NCBI GenBank assembly: GCA_963693315.1
Contig: OY856186.1
Coordinates: forward strand, 83,583,676 to 83,647,675
DNA: 64,000 nt
Direction: 5' to 3'
Source of the DNA: Diogma glabrata
Lineage: Eukaryota > Arthropoda > Insecta > Diptera > Cylindrotomidae
In this document: in pieces, positions 12,534 through 23,866 of the stretch
Position numbering within the stretch: the stretch's first letter is position 1
How the letters are laid out: every line of letters begins with the position of its first letter
Notes under the pieces: generated by a model
The model's input: the letters and a program-made list of their open reading frames with translations, nothing else
Database searches by the model: none
Told to the model about the DNA's origin: nothing
Program-made: the position numbers and the translations under genes

Positions 12534-14326
12534 TTATCCACGACTGCAAAATATTTCCTATAATTTGCAGTTTTCTGCTAAATTTTATAAACCATAGTAA
12601 TGAATATTTACTAATACATATAAACAAAATGAAATACATCAAAACATCATAGAAAAACATTTTCGTTAAATTTGCATGCAACATTTTCTGTGCGTAAGTC
12701 AATACTTTTTAATAAATGTGTAAACTAAAAATTTTCAGTAGGTTATCGAGTGAACCTTTTCTACAATCTACATAATAAAACAATATTTATAATACAATAA
12801 TTAATCATTTATTGATATTTATCGTAACGTTGAAACAATTCGTTAAATTAATGCCTGGAATTGAATTTATATCAAATACATTACTTTGGTTATTCGATAT
12901 TGAATTTATATCGAATGTATTATTCTGGACACTACTGTTTTCACCAGTTGTATTTATTAAAATTGAATCAGTAATTTTTTTAGATGTGTCATTTTTGTTC
13001 CGTATCGAATCATCGATGTACCCTCCGGCAACTGATGTGGACTTCCATCCACCATGTCTTTTTAGGGTTGTTAAATCCCCACCAGCATCAACAAATATTG
13101 TTGCGGAAGATCTGCGAAATGTGTGTCCAGAATATTGTTCTGGATCGGGTAGTTCCAAAAAAAAGCAATTTCTTTGCCCATTTTGTTAAACTTATTGATC
13201 CCGATTCTTTGTATAGGGCATTTACCGTTTTGGTTTAAAAATAGTACTTCACTGTTACTATGCGACTTAGATGGCCGTTTAATTAAGTAATTTTTACAAA
13301 TTTTGTAAAACTATCCAGTGACTGTAAATTTTCTAGTAATTTTTGTCTTGGTTTCTGGTACATTTATCAGAAAAGCTGACCCAAGATCTTGTAAATCACA
13401 AGTTTTCATTGTGTATATTTCATTACACGGACAAGCACCCATTACTCCCAATATTAAAGTAACCTAAATAATAAATGAATCGTTGTTTGTATATAATTTT
13501 TACAAAATATATATAGATAGTGTTTACCTTTGTTGCCACGTATCTATCATCAGGTGCGTTAATAAGGAAAACATTTATATTTTCTAAAATGAATCTGCTT
13601 TTTTGCACTTTTCCATTCTAAAAAAAATTTGTATATCGTTGTGTATACTTTTCTGGATTTTTCCGGCAATAAATTTAAAGAACTAATTTCTGCCGCTTTT
13701 TTAATTTCTGGTGGTGTTAAATTAATAATATTGTGACTTCGACAATTCATTTTCGATTCTTTTTTAACAACGTTTCAATTTAAATTTGAATTGACAAATG
13801 AATATATACGCTCGTACAATGTTGTTTCGTATAAATTTAAAACAAATGAATATAAACATTTTATTGCGGTGCATGCACAATGATAAAACTTTTACCGATG
13901 AAATTTAAGTTTGTATGAAAATAATTTTGAGAAAAAAAATTTATTTTTGAAATACTTTTAACTCATCCTTATTTTTGTGTTATAAATTTCATTTCATTTC
14001 AAACATAACATTTTAAAGCATTGTTCTACTATTAAAAATTAATAACAAAAAAATGCCCAATTCTCAAGATTAAAAGTTTTTTCATTGTGAATGCACGGTT
14101 AAACTTTATTATACATTATGTATATCTGTTTTTTCCTATACAATTAAAGAAAAATTATATGTATGTCATTGAATGAAATTTATTGATTTTGTTAGGAAGA
14201 AAACTTAACGAACTATGGCATATTAACGATCGGTATTTTCTACAACAAGTCCGAGAATGTCTAACATTACAATGGAAGACATACATATGGAAAACATATA
14301 TTCTATAGCAGTCGTGGATAAAATTA
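12531..14326 (-). mobile_element. Crypton-like tyrosine recombinase element (candidate)
   Basis: A 17-bp sequence, ATTTTATCCACGACTGC, at 12531-12547 returns exactly inverted at 14310-14326. Between them the minus strand encodes a broken tyrosine recombinase (12805-13750). Whether these repeats are the true ends is inference. Cryptons generally lack long terminal repeats, so 17-bp ends would be unusual. No target duplication was identified. Confidence 0.5.
12805..13750 (-). pseudogene. Tyrosine recombinase, Crypton-like, broken
   Basis: The protein would be a DNA-cutting and joining enzyme using a catalytic tyrosine. On the minus strand the N-terminal helical part lies at 13559-13750 (LLPEKSRKVYTTIYKFFLEWK, a core-binding-like segment), followed after a frame change by DDRYVATK near 13530. 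An intron-like gap (GT at about 13529, AG at about 13465) leads to GVMGACPCNEI, where the first catalytic Arg is expected but Pro is found. A TAG stop follows. The C-terminal part (12805-13158) has YSGHTFRRSSATIF (H-x-x-R box), LTTLKRHGGWKS, and VAGGYIDDS with the candidate nucleophile Tyr. The family call is good; activity is excluded by the stop, frame change and lost Arg. Confidence 0.75.
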
Positions 14327-14695
14327 TTTCTAAATTGTTAAGTGCACTCATATTTTTCTTAATAATACTGTGTTTTTCTAAACCAATTTACAAACAAATA
14401 TAACATGCATTTTCTCTGTATTCTTGTTTTAGCGAGAGTTTGATTATTAATCGTTCCTGGAACCCTCCTCCTTTTCAATACAATAATCCCATGAAAAACA
14501 TAAACTGCCAAATGGTGAAATATTTTTTATTAAGATATCCTCCTTTAAAGAAAATATAAAGTTTTCCTTTCCAAAATGTTGATGTTTCAGTTGGTGACGT
14601 ATGCCAATATTCATAGAACAATACAGTTCTTGCAAGTCCATCTGTTTTTATACTACCTAGATACAACTATAAAATGAAACTCAACGTAATAGGGA
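14327..14695. other. No gene seen
   Basis: AT-rich sequence between the recombinase element and the BEL/Pao relic. Two short overlapping frames on the minus strand (14447-14666) show no family resemblance. Confidence 0.4.
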
Positions 14696-15233
14696 TGTTG
14701 TTAAACTGCACTTTTTCTATGAATCAAATCAACATATTTAACATTGGATCAGAACAACGTTGAATATCAAGAGAAACCGTGTTGACCGTTTTCTATTACT
14801 AGCTTAACCTCTACTCTAAAATTGGCGAATCTGAACGCTCCATTGCAAACAATTATAATTAATTACACGAAGCTCGTGAGTAAATACGTTCGATAAGGTT
14901 TGCAAGAACGTATTCATGGTCCTTCGAGCCGGATATTGCTATAACAACATTCAAACCGTGAGTAAAATTTACATAAAATTTTAAATTGTGAAACCTTTTA
15001 CGCAAAAAATTGAAATTCAGCAAAAAAGTGAAAAATTTATTGTGTTGTAGACACAAATTAGATAAATTCACTAAAATGACTTCAAATAGAGCATTAAAGC
15101 ATATAAAAAAATCTACAACTTATAAATAATAAAAGCAAAATGTTGAAAGATAGTCCCCAGGTATGTGAAATCAAATCATGCGTTTGGCGATGTTTGAGGA
15201 CGAGTTTTTAAACCTTAGGATTAATTTTTAAAC

Positions 15234-15255
15234 ATTAGAAAATCCTATAAAAGGT
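15234..15255. repeat. SINE target-site duplication, left copy
   Basis: A 22-bp segment beginning ATTAGAAAATCC and ending TATAAAAGGT is repeated without mismatch at 15679-15700 on the other side of the SINE. This is the signature of LINE-assisted retroposition. Confidence 0.9.
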
Positions 15256-15678
15256 ACAGCGATGTATAGCCGAGTGTGTTAACGCACTAGTCTTACATTG
15301 TTAGGGTCGACGGTTCGAATCCAGTCAAATCCAATATGGATTTTCTGGATGAGAATTACAGAGCCGATTTAGATGTTAAGTATTGTTGTTGGGTAGCTCA
15401 TAAGTTAGTTTAAACGAGAAATTTTAGATACGGGATTGCTGATTGGCGATTGCAGATTATATGTATAAGTGATTGTCCTTGTGATTGTCTCGTAAAAGTA
15501 GTAGCTAGATACGATTTGCCAGGTGTCTGTAACCGGGTCGTTCACTCCTAACTTATAATTACCTACCTATCCTTACTAATTGTTAGATGTAAAACGGCTG
15601 TAGGAAGTGGCCCGGCCGTAATCCGGGAGTCTCGCATAGTGCTTGGTCCTACAGTCCAATCAATCAATCAATCAATCA
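15256..15678 (+). mobile_element. tRNA-derived SINE, complete, 423 bp
   Basis: The head is tRNA-like. An RNA polymerase III A box, TAGCCGAGTGTG, lies at 15267-15278 and a B box, GGTTCGAATCC, at 15312-15322, at normal spacing. A GC-richer body follows, and the 3' end is a run of five AATC/CAAT tetramers rather than poly(A). A perfect 22-bp target duplication flanks it. It is inserted in the BEL/Pao gag remnant, so it is younger than that element. The tail implies a partner LINE with the same tetramer tail; none was found here. Confidence 0.9.
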
Positions 15679-15700
15679 ATTAGAAAATCCTATAAAAGGT
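15679..15700. repeat. SINE target-site duplication, right copy
   Basis: Identical to 15234-15255 over 22 bp. The gag-like reading frame resumes immediately after it. Confidence 0.9.
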
Positions 15701-17271
15701 GAATTAACCGAGGCTCAGAGCGAAATTGCTAACACAATTGAAACTCTTTATTTGGAAAGTTAACTTCATATGAGCTTGAGAAAACTATGAAATTGAGAGA
15801 CAACACGAGTGCTCACAGTGAGAGCTTAATGATTGCCAAACTTTATTCTTAAATGAGATGTCCCAATTAAATAACCAGGAACACAAAATGTGTTTACCAA
15901 TAGTATATATTCCATCCTTTTCGAGAAAATATTTATAGTTTCTCTCGTTTAAAGATCTATTTGAAGCTTCGATTGACAGAAATGAGAACATATGAAGTGT
16001 TTACGAACTCCAATATTTGAAATAGTTCAGTCAAAGATCTAAGTAACATATGTTTCAGACGAAGTCATGAGTAGGTTACACGTTCTGGGCTCATTTGCAT
16101 TTTGTATAAAAAATGAGATTTCATTCTACAGAATCATGGACTCGCGAGTCCACAGCGGTTGATTTTCCAACACTTGAACATTTTTTCAAGTTCTTGAACA
16201 ACAGCGACACTCTGAAATATCTAAACTTATCTTAAAAGGTTAAACCCATTTCTAAAAAGCTGCGAGCAATGGTTTGCAAACATAACATTACCAAAAATGA
16301 CAAATACCTTCAGTTATTAATAGCAGAAAGGAGGAAGTTAGCTTCAAAAAAAAAAAATATGTTTCAATTTCTTATCATCCATGAATAAAGCAGTTGTTTG
16401 TTATTCCAAATATAAGTGTCGTGACTGCAGAAGGCTACACCATTCTATACATTGCATTGAAAAAATGCTTCTTCAACAAAGAACATCGACTATGAAGTTA
16501 TCAGTTCTAATAGTCAATCAACATCAAAAAGCTTTAACACCACAGTACAAACTAAAAAAAAAGACAACGAATAATTACAAAACGTTTTACCAACAGCAAT
16601 TGTATAAAAATTAAAGACATTTGCGGTAACACACATAGATGTCGTTTTTTACTCGACTGCAGCTCATAAGCATTATTTGTCTCCGAAAATTGTATCCCAC
16701 GGTTAAAATAGCCAATTTGAAAGGTAGTTCAAATTGCAAAAATTATTTCGAAATGTTGCATACGTCTACTTTGATTCTACTTTGATTCATCCAAATTAAG
16801 TTTATTAAATCATTCAAAAGAGATGAGAAAAAATCAGCACCCATATATCATCCAAGGAGATTGAATTTGTGAAAATATTCTGTTTCATGTCGATACAACG
16901 ATTGTCTTTTGACGAAAAAATGCAATTTTTCTATTTAACAATTAATAGATGGAAACTGGTTGATAAGATTGAGTGGAACTCTTCAAAATGCATATTGTAA
17001 AACTATGATAGCAAGCATCCCAGTATACTACCACCAGAAACATATATTTACCACGATATTAGTCTGGGATGTTCATATATCAAAACTTCTTGCTTAACCA
17101 ACATTGACAACAAACACATCTTATCTGTCAAAATTATTGTATAGTATATGGACGTAGCAAAGTACGATAGATCATAAGAAAATGTAAGCAAATGTAACCA
17201 AAGTGTTACAATAACCAAAACAAAAATAATGGGAAACTTGTCTAGTACAAGAACTACACTTAACAGGCCTT

Positions 17272-17484
17272 TTGAAAATTGTGGAATTGAGTTTGGCGGT
17301 CCAGTGCATTCAGTGGCAAGGGAAACCAGTGGAAATAATCACACTGCCAAAGGATACATATGCAAATTCGTCTATTTGCCTATCAATTATCGCATATAGA
17401 CTTGCTGAAAGACACAAAAATGTAGTTGTCAATAATCCAGCTAGTTGCATATTCCTTGATCCTGTGACGCACTGTCCTTTTTAA
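17272..17484 (+). CDS. Unrecognised 3' coding end shared with 32.2 kb copy
   Basis: I do not recognise this 70-residue frame. Its end, KNVVVNNPASCIFLDPVTHCPF broken here for length as KNVVVNNPASC and IFLDPVTHCPF, is echoed at about 32240-32165 on the minus strand by KTVVANNLAGC and IFLDPVTPCLS, also ending in a stop. Both are followed by the same noncoding block (AAGCCCACACATAGTTATAT and onward). Conservation of the peptide with synonymous and replacement differences suggests a real coding end of an unidentified transposon, truncated at its 5' side in both copies. Confidence 0.45.
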   Translation: MKIVELSLAVQCIQWQGKPVEIITLPKDTYANSSICLSIIAYRLAERHKNVVVNNPASCIFLDPVTHCPF

Positions 17485-17706
17485 TGATTAAAGCCCACAC
17501 ATAGTTATATGAAGGCTCGTTTCTTCGAAAAAACAATAGCGTCTCGCTATTGCCTAGTGATATCTCACTGGTATTTCCAGTGGTAAGTGATATCTCACGT
17601 TAACTCGTATGCTAATAGCAGGGACTACCGTACGCGGGGTTGTCACAACCTTAGTTCAAAAAAAATTTACAAAACAATAAAAACTGATCCCTTCATGCGG
17701 GAGAAT
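17485..17706 (+). repeat. Dispersed repeat R1, copy 1
   Basis: This noncoding block holds GTGATATCTCAC palindromes, CAATAGCG...CGCTATTG, and a distal ACGCGGGGTTGTCAC segment, ending TGATCCCTTCATGCGGGA. Copies in the opposite orientation occur at about 31871-32165 and 37579-37800. It directly follows the unidentified coding end at 17272-17484. Confidence 0.8.
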
Positions 17707-18087
17707 GTAATATATTAAATTATGTTATGTTATGTAAACCATACAAATGTATATACATATTAAAACCTTGCAATTGTTAATCAAGAAATTAGTTACAATA
17801 GCTATAATCCTCTTACTTTAGTATATAAAAACAACGAAATTTATAAATATATAAATTTATATTTTTAATAAAAGTTGTTAGAAAAATAATATTACTTTTA
17901 ATTATTAAATTTAATAATTGATTAATTAAATTTATAAATATTATTCTATTCAAATAAAACTTCAGCTGAAGATAACATCAAAAGGAAGTAAGAATTTTGT
18001 ATAATTATACTCCACAGTTGGCGAATTTTAATTACACGGATCTATTAAGTAAACACATTCGAGAAGGTCTACAAGAACGAATTCATA

Positions 18088-18396
18088 CATGCATTGATGA
18101 CATATTCACCGCCCCTTGAAGGACAACATAAAGCCATCCAAAAGGAAATTCATCGTAGGGACCAATAATTATATGACCATGTCCGAATGTTTTTAGTTTG
18201 TTGATTCAAACATGTATATACACGCGTCCGTGTCGTTTTGATTATTTCAATATAGATTCATTGATAATCTTAGAATAAGACCCAAACTACGTATAAATGA
18301 TCGAAGGTTAAAATGATTTTACTAACTTCGTTAGTTCATTTTGGAGTCTGAAAATTAGTTTCAGTTCTGCCTGTAATAAGTGTTTCTCTATAAACC
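18088..18396. other. No gene seen
   Basis: AT-rich flank between the BEL/Pao relic and the hAT element; nothing recognisable. Confidence 0.4.
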
Positions 18397-18635
18397 ATAC
18401 AAAGTAGTGATTGCAAATTACCCGATTTCAAATTACCCGGTTACTCGATTAGTATTTTCCAAATTACCCAGATTACCCGGATAACCCGGGTAGTTATAAA
18501 AAAATTAAAAGATGAAAAACAATAAAAAAAACCTCACAGTAGTAAACTAAAAATTAATCATTTTTTAATTGTAAAATAATATTTCAAAAATATTAAAGCA
18601 TTTAGAGTAGCTGTACTCATCCGATTTCGTATTTT

Positions 18636-18690
18636 TTTTTAAATTCCTGCAATAGAAAAAACCCGCTCCGATAAATTGGGATGTTGGCTT
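18636..18690 (-). pseudogene. hAT transposase C-terminal dimerisation fragment
   Basis: Read on the minus strand, the segment translates to PNLSERVFSIAGI, matching the S-E-R-x-F-S-x-A-G signature of the hAT C-terminal dimerisation region. It is short and out of context with the BED finger frame. Together with that finger it shows that the ends of one transposase gene remain while the middle is lost. Confidence 0.7.
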
Positions 18691-18867
18691 CACGGTCAAT
18701 AACGATTGATTTAAATTTTCCAACATTTTTTTCGCTTTCCTTTATTTACATACAACATTTTCAGCTCTTTATCAACTGTAGTACCACTGTTATCTATAGT
18801 AGATCTTGTGTAGACAGTAATACATTTTTGTAGTTGTAAATTTTCAATATTATAATTAGCCGCATCA

Positions 18868-19053
18868 TTATCCGATTTGATTTTTCATTGCTGAAGTATT
18901 TCCCCATTTAGTTGAAATTGTTCGTGCGCATCCAACTACGTGGCACCGAGATTTATCTGATGACATTTTCTTGAACTGGTCCCAAACTTTCGATGACATT
19001 TCGATGACACTTATTTTAATTATTAGCTTAAATCTTAAATAAAAACTTATCAT
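18868..19053 (-). pseudogene. hAT transposase N-terminus, BED zinc finger
   Basis: The 61-residue frame contains SSKVWDQFKKMSSDKSRCHV and then ISTKWGNTSAMKNQI. This is a BED-type zinc finger: an aromatic W-x2-F start, a Cys pair and a distal N-T-S-x-M-x2-H segment. The final His is changed to Gln (KNQI). BED fingers bind the transposon ends. The frame stops shortly after, where the catalytic core should begin, because of the internal deletion. Confidence 0.8.
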
Positions 19054-19528
19054 AATATATTTACCGTTTTTATTTTAAACTAAATATAAACAAATAACCA
19101 ATGAAGATCCTTAATTTTGTATGACTTAATTTTAATTTTAATAAGAACTAAAATTCCATAAATTTTGTTATGTGTTCTTCGTCGTTTTTCTGTTGTTTTC
19201 GTAATCCAAACAATAATAATTAACTAGAAGGCAGTTTAATATTTACGGATGTGGTTGGTTTAATGTTTATGGTTTAATGTTTATGGACATATTGCAATTT
19301 GTATGGTTAGAATAGAATCATTTGTCAACAACTAGCATAAAAAATAGCTCAAATTTGCAAAAAGAGAATGAGCTGAATTTTATTTTGTAAATTTTATTGA
19401 GAAAAAACTGGACCTTTTGTTGTTCGGGTACTCGACCAAAATATCCGGATATTAAATACCCGAAAAATCTTCTTAATAGCCGCGTACCCGGGTACCCGGA
19501 TACCAAGATTGCAAACACTAATACAAAG

Positions 19529-20828
19529 TTCTAACATAGAAAATGTAAATACTAGGGAATACTATAAAAACTTTTATTTTTAGAAAACATTTGAATTGAA
19601 AATATAAATTTTAAATTTTTGTATAAATTATTATTTAGACAACTATTCTAGCTAAATTTGATTTCATTCTAAAGTTGTCAGTTTTTCATTATCATATATC
19701 AATCTGCTTTAGGATACGATGTAAAAATTCAAATGTTTATTTTAGTAGTAAGCTTCATTAGTGTAGAGCGAAGATGACAAAAATTGAAGTCAGTTGAAAT
19801 ATTTTAAGTTGAAAGCGAAATTGAAGTTGGAAAGAAAGTTGGGTGAGCAATCCTTTGAGCTACATTATTCATTTAATGGACTAACATACTTACCTAATAA
19901 TGTAATTTTTTTACGATATATAATAATGAACATAGGCTTTCAAGCACTACCCCACATATAGAATCAATCAATCAATCAATCTAAGTTATTCAAATATTTT
20001 ACAATCTCTCAGGTCATTTGTTTTATCTTTATTGCGATCTAAAAAACCATAACATCAAACCAAATAAAGAAAAGGTTCCTAAAACTGTCTTTTTTATTAA
20101 AACAATTAGTTATCTTCATGCTACAACTCCCTAATCTCCCCATAAAACACTTACATTTCAAATTAAATTTCAATGATGGATTGCCCACATTCAAACACAT
20201 TTCACATTTCCCAACCTTATCTATTCAGAATAAAGGAAAACATCATAGTCATTCACTTTATAACCCAAAACATAAAACTAAACAGATACAAGAAAAAAAC
20301 AAACCATTCCGATGATACTATCAATTCCCATCACAATATTTTGAGAGAAACTTTATTTCCCAAAAAATAAAGCAAAAATATTCAACCAAGTGAGGTTCTA
20401 AGACAAATTTACAAGATCTAAAACAATAAAATTAAATATTTTTTATTTTATTCTTTATTTACACATAAACAACATAAAAAAAGTTTGCATAGGAATTTTT
20501 TTTTCTAGAACATTTAATCAATCATACCCTCGTCAAATGGAAAATGTTTAAAAAAAAATGTCTATTTATTTCCATAAAACGTACATAAATAATGTTGCTT
20601 GTCTATTCAGTAAGCTTTCGACTTCATTAAAATTAAAGTTTACGACAATGGCAGTAATCAAAATCAAAGGTTGAACGAAGATGATATGCATAAAATTTTG
20701 TAGAAATTTATTAAAATTAGAAGGGATTTGTGAGAAAGATTCCATGTGTTTGTTAAAAATAACATGAATTACATGATAAAGAATAATATGATCGAACAAC
20801 AGGAGGGGGAAACATTAGACAAAATTAT
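19529..20828. other. No gene seen; short (AATC)n tail-like run
   Basis: AT-rich sequence. Four AATC tetramers at about 19962-19981 resemble the tail of the SINE at 15256-15678, but no A or B box is visible upstream, so at most this is a strongly truncated relative. Confidence 0.4.
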
Positions 20829-23800
20829 ATGTTATGTTATGTTATGTTATGTTATGTTATGTTATGTTATGTTATGTTATGTTATGTTATGTTATGTTAT
20901 GTTATGTTATGTTATGTTATGTTATGTTATGTTATGTTATGTTATGTTATGTTATGTTATGTTATGTTATGTTATGTTATGTTATGTTATGTTATGTTAT
21001 GTTATGTTATGTTATGTTATGTTATGTTATGTTATGTTATGTTATGTTATGTTATGTTATGTTATGTTATGTTATGTTATGTTATGTTATGTTATGTTAT
21101 GTTATGTTATGTTATGTTATGTTATGTTATGTTATGTTATGTTATGTTATGTTATGTTATGTTATGTTATGTTATGTTATGTTATGTTATGTTATGTTAT
21201 GTTATGTTATGTTATGTTATGTTATGTTATGTTATGTTATGTTATGTTATGTTATGTTATGTTATGTTATGTTATGTTATGTTATGTTATGTTATGTTAT
21301 GTTATGTTATGTTATGTTATGTTATGTTATGTTATGTTATGTTATGTTATGTTATTGTATGTTATGTTATGTTATGTTATTGTATGTTATGTTATGTTAT
21401 GTTATGTTATGTTATGTTATGTTATGTTATGTTATGTTATGTTATGTTATGTTATAATATGTTATGTTATGTTATGTTATGTTATGTTATGTTATGTTAT
21501 GTTATGTTATGTTATGTTATGTTATGTTATGTTATGTTATGTTATGTTATGTTATGTTATGTTATGTTATTGTATGTTATGTTATGTTATGTTATTGTAT
21601 GTTATGTTATGTTATGTTATGTTATGTTATGTTATGTTATGTTATGTTATGTTATGTTATGTTATGTTATGTTATGTTATGTTATGTTATGTTATGTTAT
21701 GTTATGTTATGTTATGTTATGTTATGTTATGTTATGTTATGTTATGTTATGTTATGTTATGTTATGTTATGTTATGTTATGTTATGTTATGTTATGTTAT
21801 GTTATGTTATGTTATGTTATGTTATGTTATGTTATGTTATGTTATGTTATGTTATGTTATGTTATGTTATGTTATGTTATGTTATGTTATGTTATGTTAT
21901 GTTATGTTATGTTATGTTATGTTATGTTATGTTATGTTATGTTATGTTATGTTATGTTATGTTATGTTATGTTATGTTATGTTATGTTATGTTATGTTAT
22001 GTTATGTTATGTTATGTTATGTTATGTTATGTTATGTTATGTTATGTTATGTTATGTTATGTTATGTTATGTTATGTTATGGTATGGTATGTTATGTTAT
22101 GTTATGTTATGTTATGTTATGTTATGTTATGTTATGTTATGTTATGTTATGTTATGTTATGTTATGTTATGTTATGTTATGTTATGTTATGTTATGTTAT
22201 GTTATGTTATGTTATGTTATGTTATGTTATGTTATGTTATGTTATGTTATGTTATGTTATGTTATGTTATGTTATGTTATGTTATGTTATGTTATGTTAT
22301 GTTATGTTATGTTATGTTATGTTATGTTATGTTATTGTTATGTTATGTTATGTTATGTTATGTTATGTTATGTTATGTTATGTTATGTTATGTTATGTTA
22401 TGTTATGTTATGTTATGTTATGTTATGTTATGTTATGTTATGTTATATTATGTTATGTTATGTTATGTTATGTTATGTTATGTTATGTTATGTTATGTTA
22501 TGTTATGTTATGTTATGTTATGTTATGTTATGTTATGTTATGTTATGTTATGTTATGTTATGTTATGTTATGTTATGTTATGTTATGTTATGTTATGTTA
22601 TGTTATGTTATGTTATGTTATGTTATGTTATGTTATGTTATGTTATGTTATGTTATGTTATGTTATGTTATGTTATGTTATGTTATGTTATGTTATGTTA
22701 TGTTATGTTATGTTATGTTATGTTATGTTATGTTATGTTATGTTATGTTATGTTATGTTATGTTATGTTATGTTATGTTATGTTATGTTATGTTATGTTA
22801 TGTTATGTTATGTTATGTTATGTTATGTTATTGTATGTTATGTTATGTTATGTTATGTTATGTTATGTTATGTTATGTTATGTTATGTTATGTTATGTTA
22901 TGTTATGTTATGTTATGTTATGTTATGTTATGTTATGTTATGTTATGTTATGTTATGTTATGTTATGTTATGTTATGTTATGTTATGTTATGTTATGTTA
23001 TGTTATGTTATGTTATGTTATGTTATGTTATGTTATGTTATGTTATGTTATGTTATGTTATGTTATGTTATGTTATGTTATGTTATGTTATGTTATGTTA
23101 TGTTATGTTATGTTATGTTATGTTATGTTATGTTATGTTATGTTATGTTATGTTATGTTATGTTATGTTATGTTATGTTATGTTATGTTATGTTATGTTA
23201 TGTTATGTTATGTTATGTTATGTTATGTTATGTTATGTTATGTTATGTTATGTTATGTTATGTTATGTTATGTTATGTTATGTTATGTTATGTTATGTTA
23301 TGTTATGTTATGTTATGTTATGTTATGTTATGTTATGTTATGTTATGTTATGTTATGTTATGTTATGTTATGTTATGTTATGTTATGTTATGTTATGTTA
23401 TGTTATGTTATGTTATGTTATGTTATGTTATGTTATATTATGTTATGTTATGTTATGTTATGTTATGTTATGTTATGTTATGTTATGTTATGTTATGTTA
23501 TATTATGTTATGTTATGTTATGTTATGTTATGTTATGTTATGTTATGTTATGTTATGTTATGTTATGTTATGTTATGTTATGTTATGTTATGTTATGTTA
23601 TGTTATGTTATGTTATGTTATGTTATGTTATGTTATGTTATGTTATGTTATGTTATGTTATGTTATGTTATGTTATGTTATGTTATGTTATGTTATGTTA
23701 TGTTATGTTATGTTATGTTATGTTATGTTATGTTATGTTATGTTATGTTATGTTATGTTATGTTATGTTATGTTATGTTATGTTATGTTATGTTATGTTA

Positions 23801-23866
23801 TGTTATGTTATGTTATGTTATGTTATGTTATGTTATGTTATGTTATGTTATGTTATGTTATGTTAT
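20829..23866. repeat. 3-kb (ATGTT)n pentanucleotide array
   Basis: About 600 nearly perfect copies of ATGTT span 3.04 kb with no C on the plus strand until the last unit. Variant units are rare: ATTGT (21354, 21379, 21569, 21594, about 22830), ATAAT (about 21454), two ATGGT (about 22080), ATATT (about 22446, 23436, 23501) and one 6-bp unit (about 22334) that shifts the phase. Because 5 and 3 share no factor, all three plus frames stay open as Met-Leu-Cys-Tyr-Val repeats. These long frames are artefacts. Confidence 0.99.

Larger units (their letters stand above)
15060..16614 (+). pseudogene. BEL/Pao gag-like remnant with zinc knuckle
   Basis: Several plus-strand frames together resemble a BEL/Pao Gag: ELTEAQSEIANTIETLY after the SINE, LPNIYIPSFSRKYL and SFKDLFEASI near 15890-15960, and TESWTRESTAVDFPTLEHFF near 16130-16190. 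A Cys/His segment, YKCRDCRRLHHSIHC, at about 16408-16455 matches the C-x2-C-x3-HH pattern of these elements. Stops and frame changes are frequent. The SINE was inserted into this region and duplicated 22 bp of it. Confidence 0.65.
14696..18087 (+). mobile_element. Decayed BEL/Pao retrotransposon relic
   Basis: A possible 5' LTR spans 14696-14913 (TGTTG...ATTCA) and is followed directly by TGGTCCTTCGAGCCGGATA (14914-14932), a primer-binding-type segment I associate with BEL/Pao elements. Gag-like remnants follow on the plus strand, including a Cys/His box at about 16405-16450 and protease-like sequence after 16620. At about 18018-18087 sequence resembling the end of the LTR recurs (ACACGGATCT...GAATTCA compared with ACACGAAGCTC...GTATTCA). 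The element is heavily mutated, carries the SINE at 15256-15678, and its 3' part is replaced or invaded by another repeat at 17.2-17.7 kb. Boundaries are tentative. Confidence 0.6.
18405..19520 (-). mobile_element. hAT transposon deletion derivative, 1116 bp
   Basis: Terminal inverted repeats read TAGTGATTGCAA at the left and TAGTGTTTGCAA at the right (minus strand). Both are flanked by the identical 8-bp target duplication ATACAAAG (18397-18404 and 19521-19528), as expected for hAT. Subterminal ATTACCCGG/CCCGGGTA repeats lie at both ends. Inside, the minus strand keeps the N-terminal BED zinc finger (18868-19053) and a piece of the C-terminal dimerisation region near 18640-18680. The catalytic middle is deleted, so it could move only with help from a full-length relative. 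Confidence 0.93.

Noticed and set aside
12812..13238. Plus-strand frames of 125 and 84 residues.
   Set aside because: Antisense shadows of the tyrosine-recombinase sequence on the minus strand.
15256..15340. A functional tRNA gene.
   Set aside because: The A and B boxes are present, but no cloverleaf stems are apparent, and the sequence continues into a body and tail with target duplications, so it is a SINE head.
20829..23866. Telomeric or subtelomeric repeat.
   Set aside because: The unit ATGTT is neither the insect TTAGG repeat nor a known variant, and unique sequence continues on both sides.
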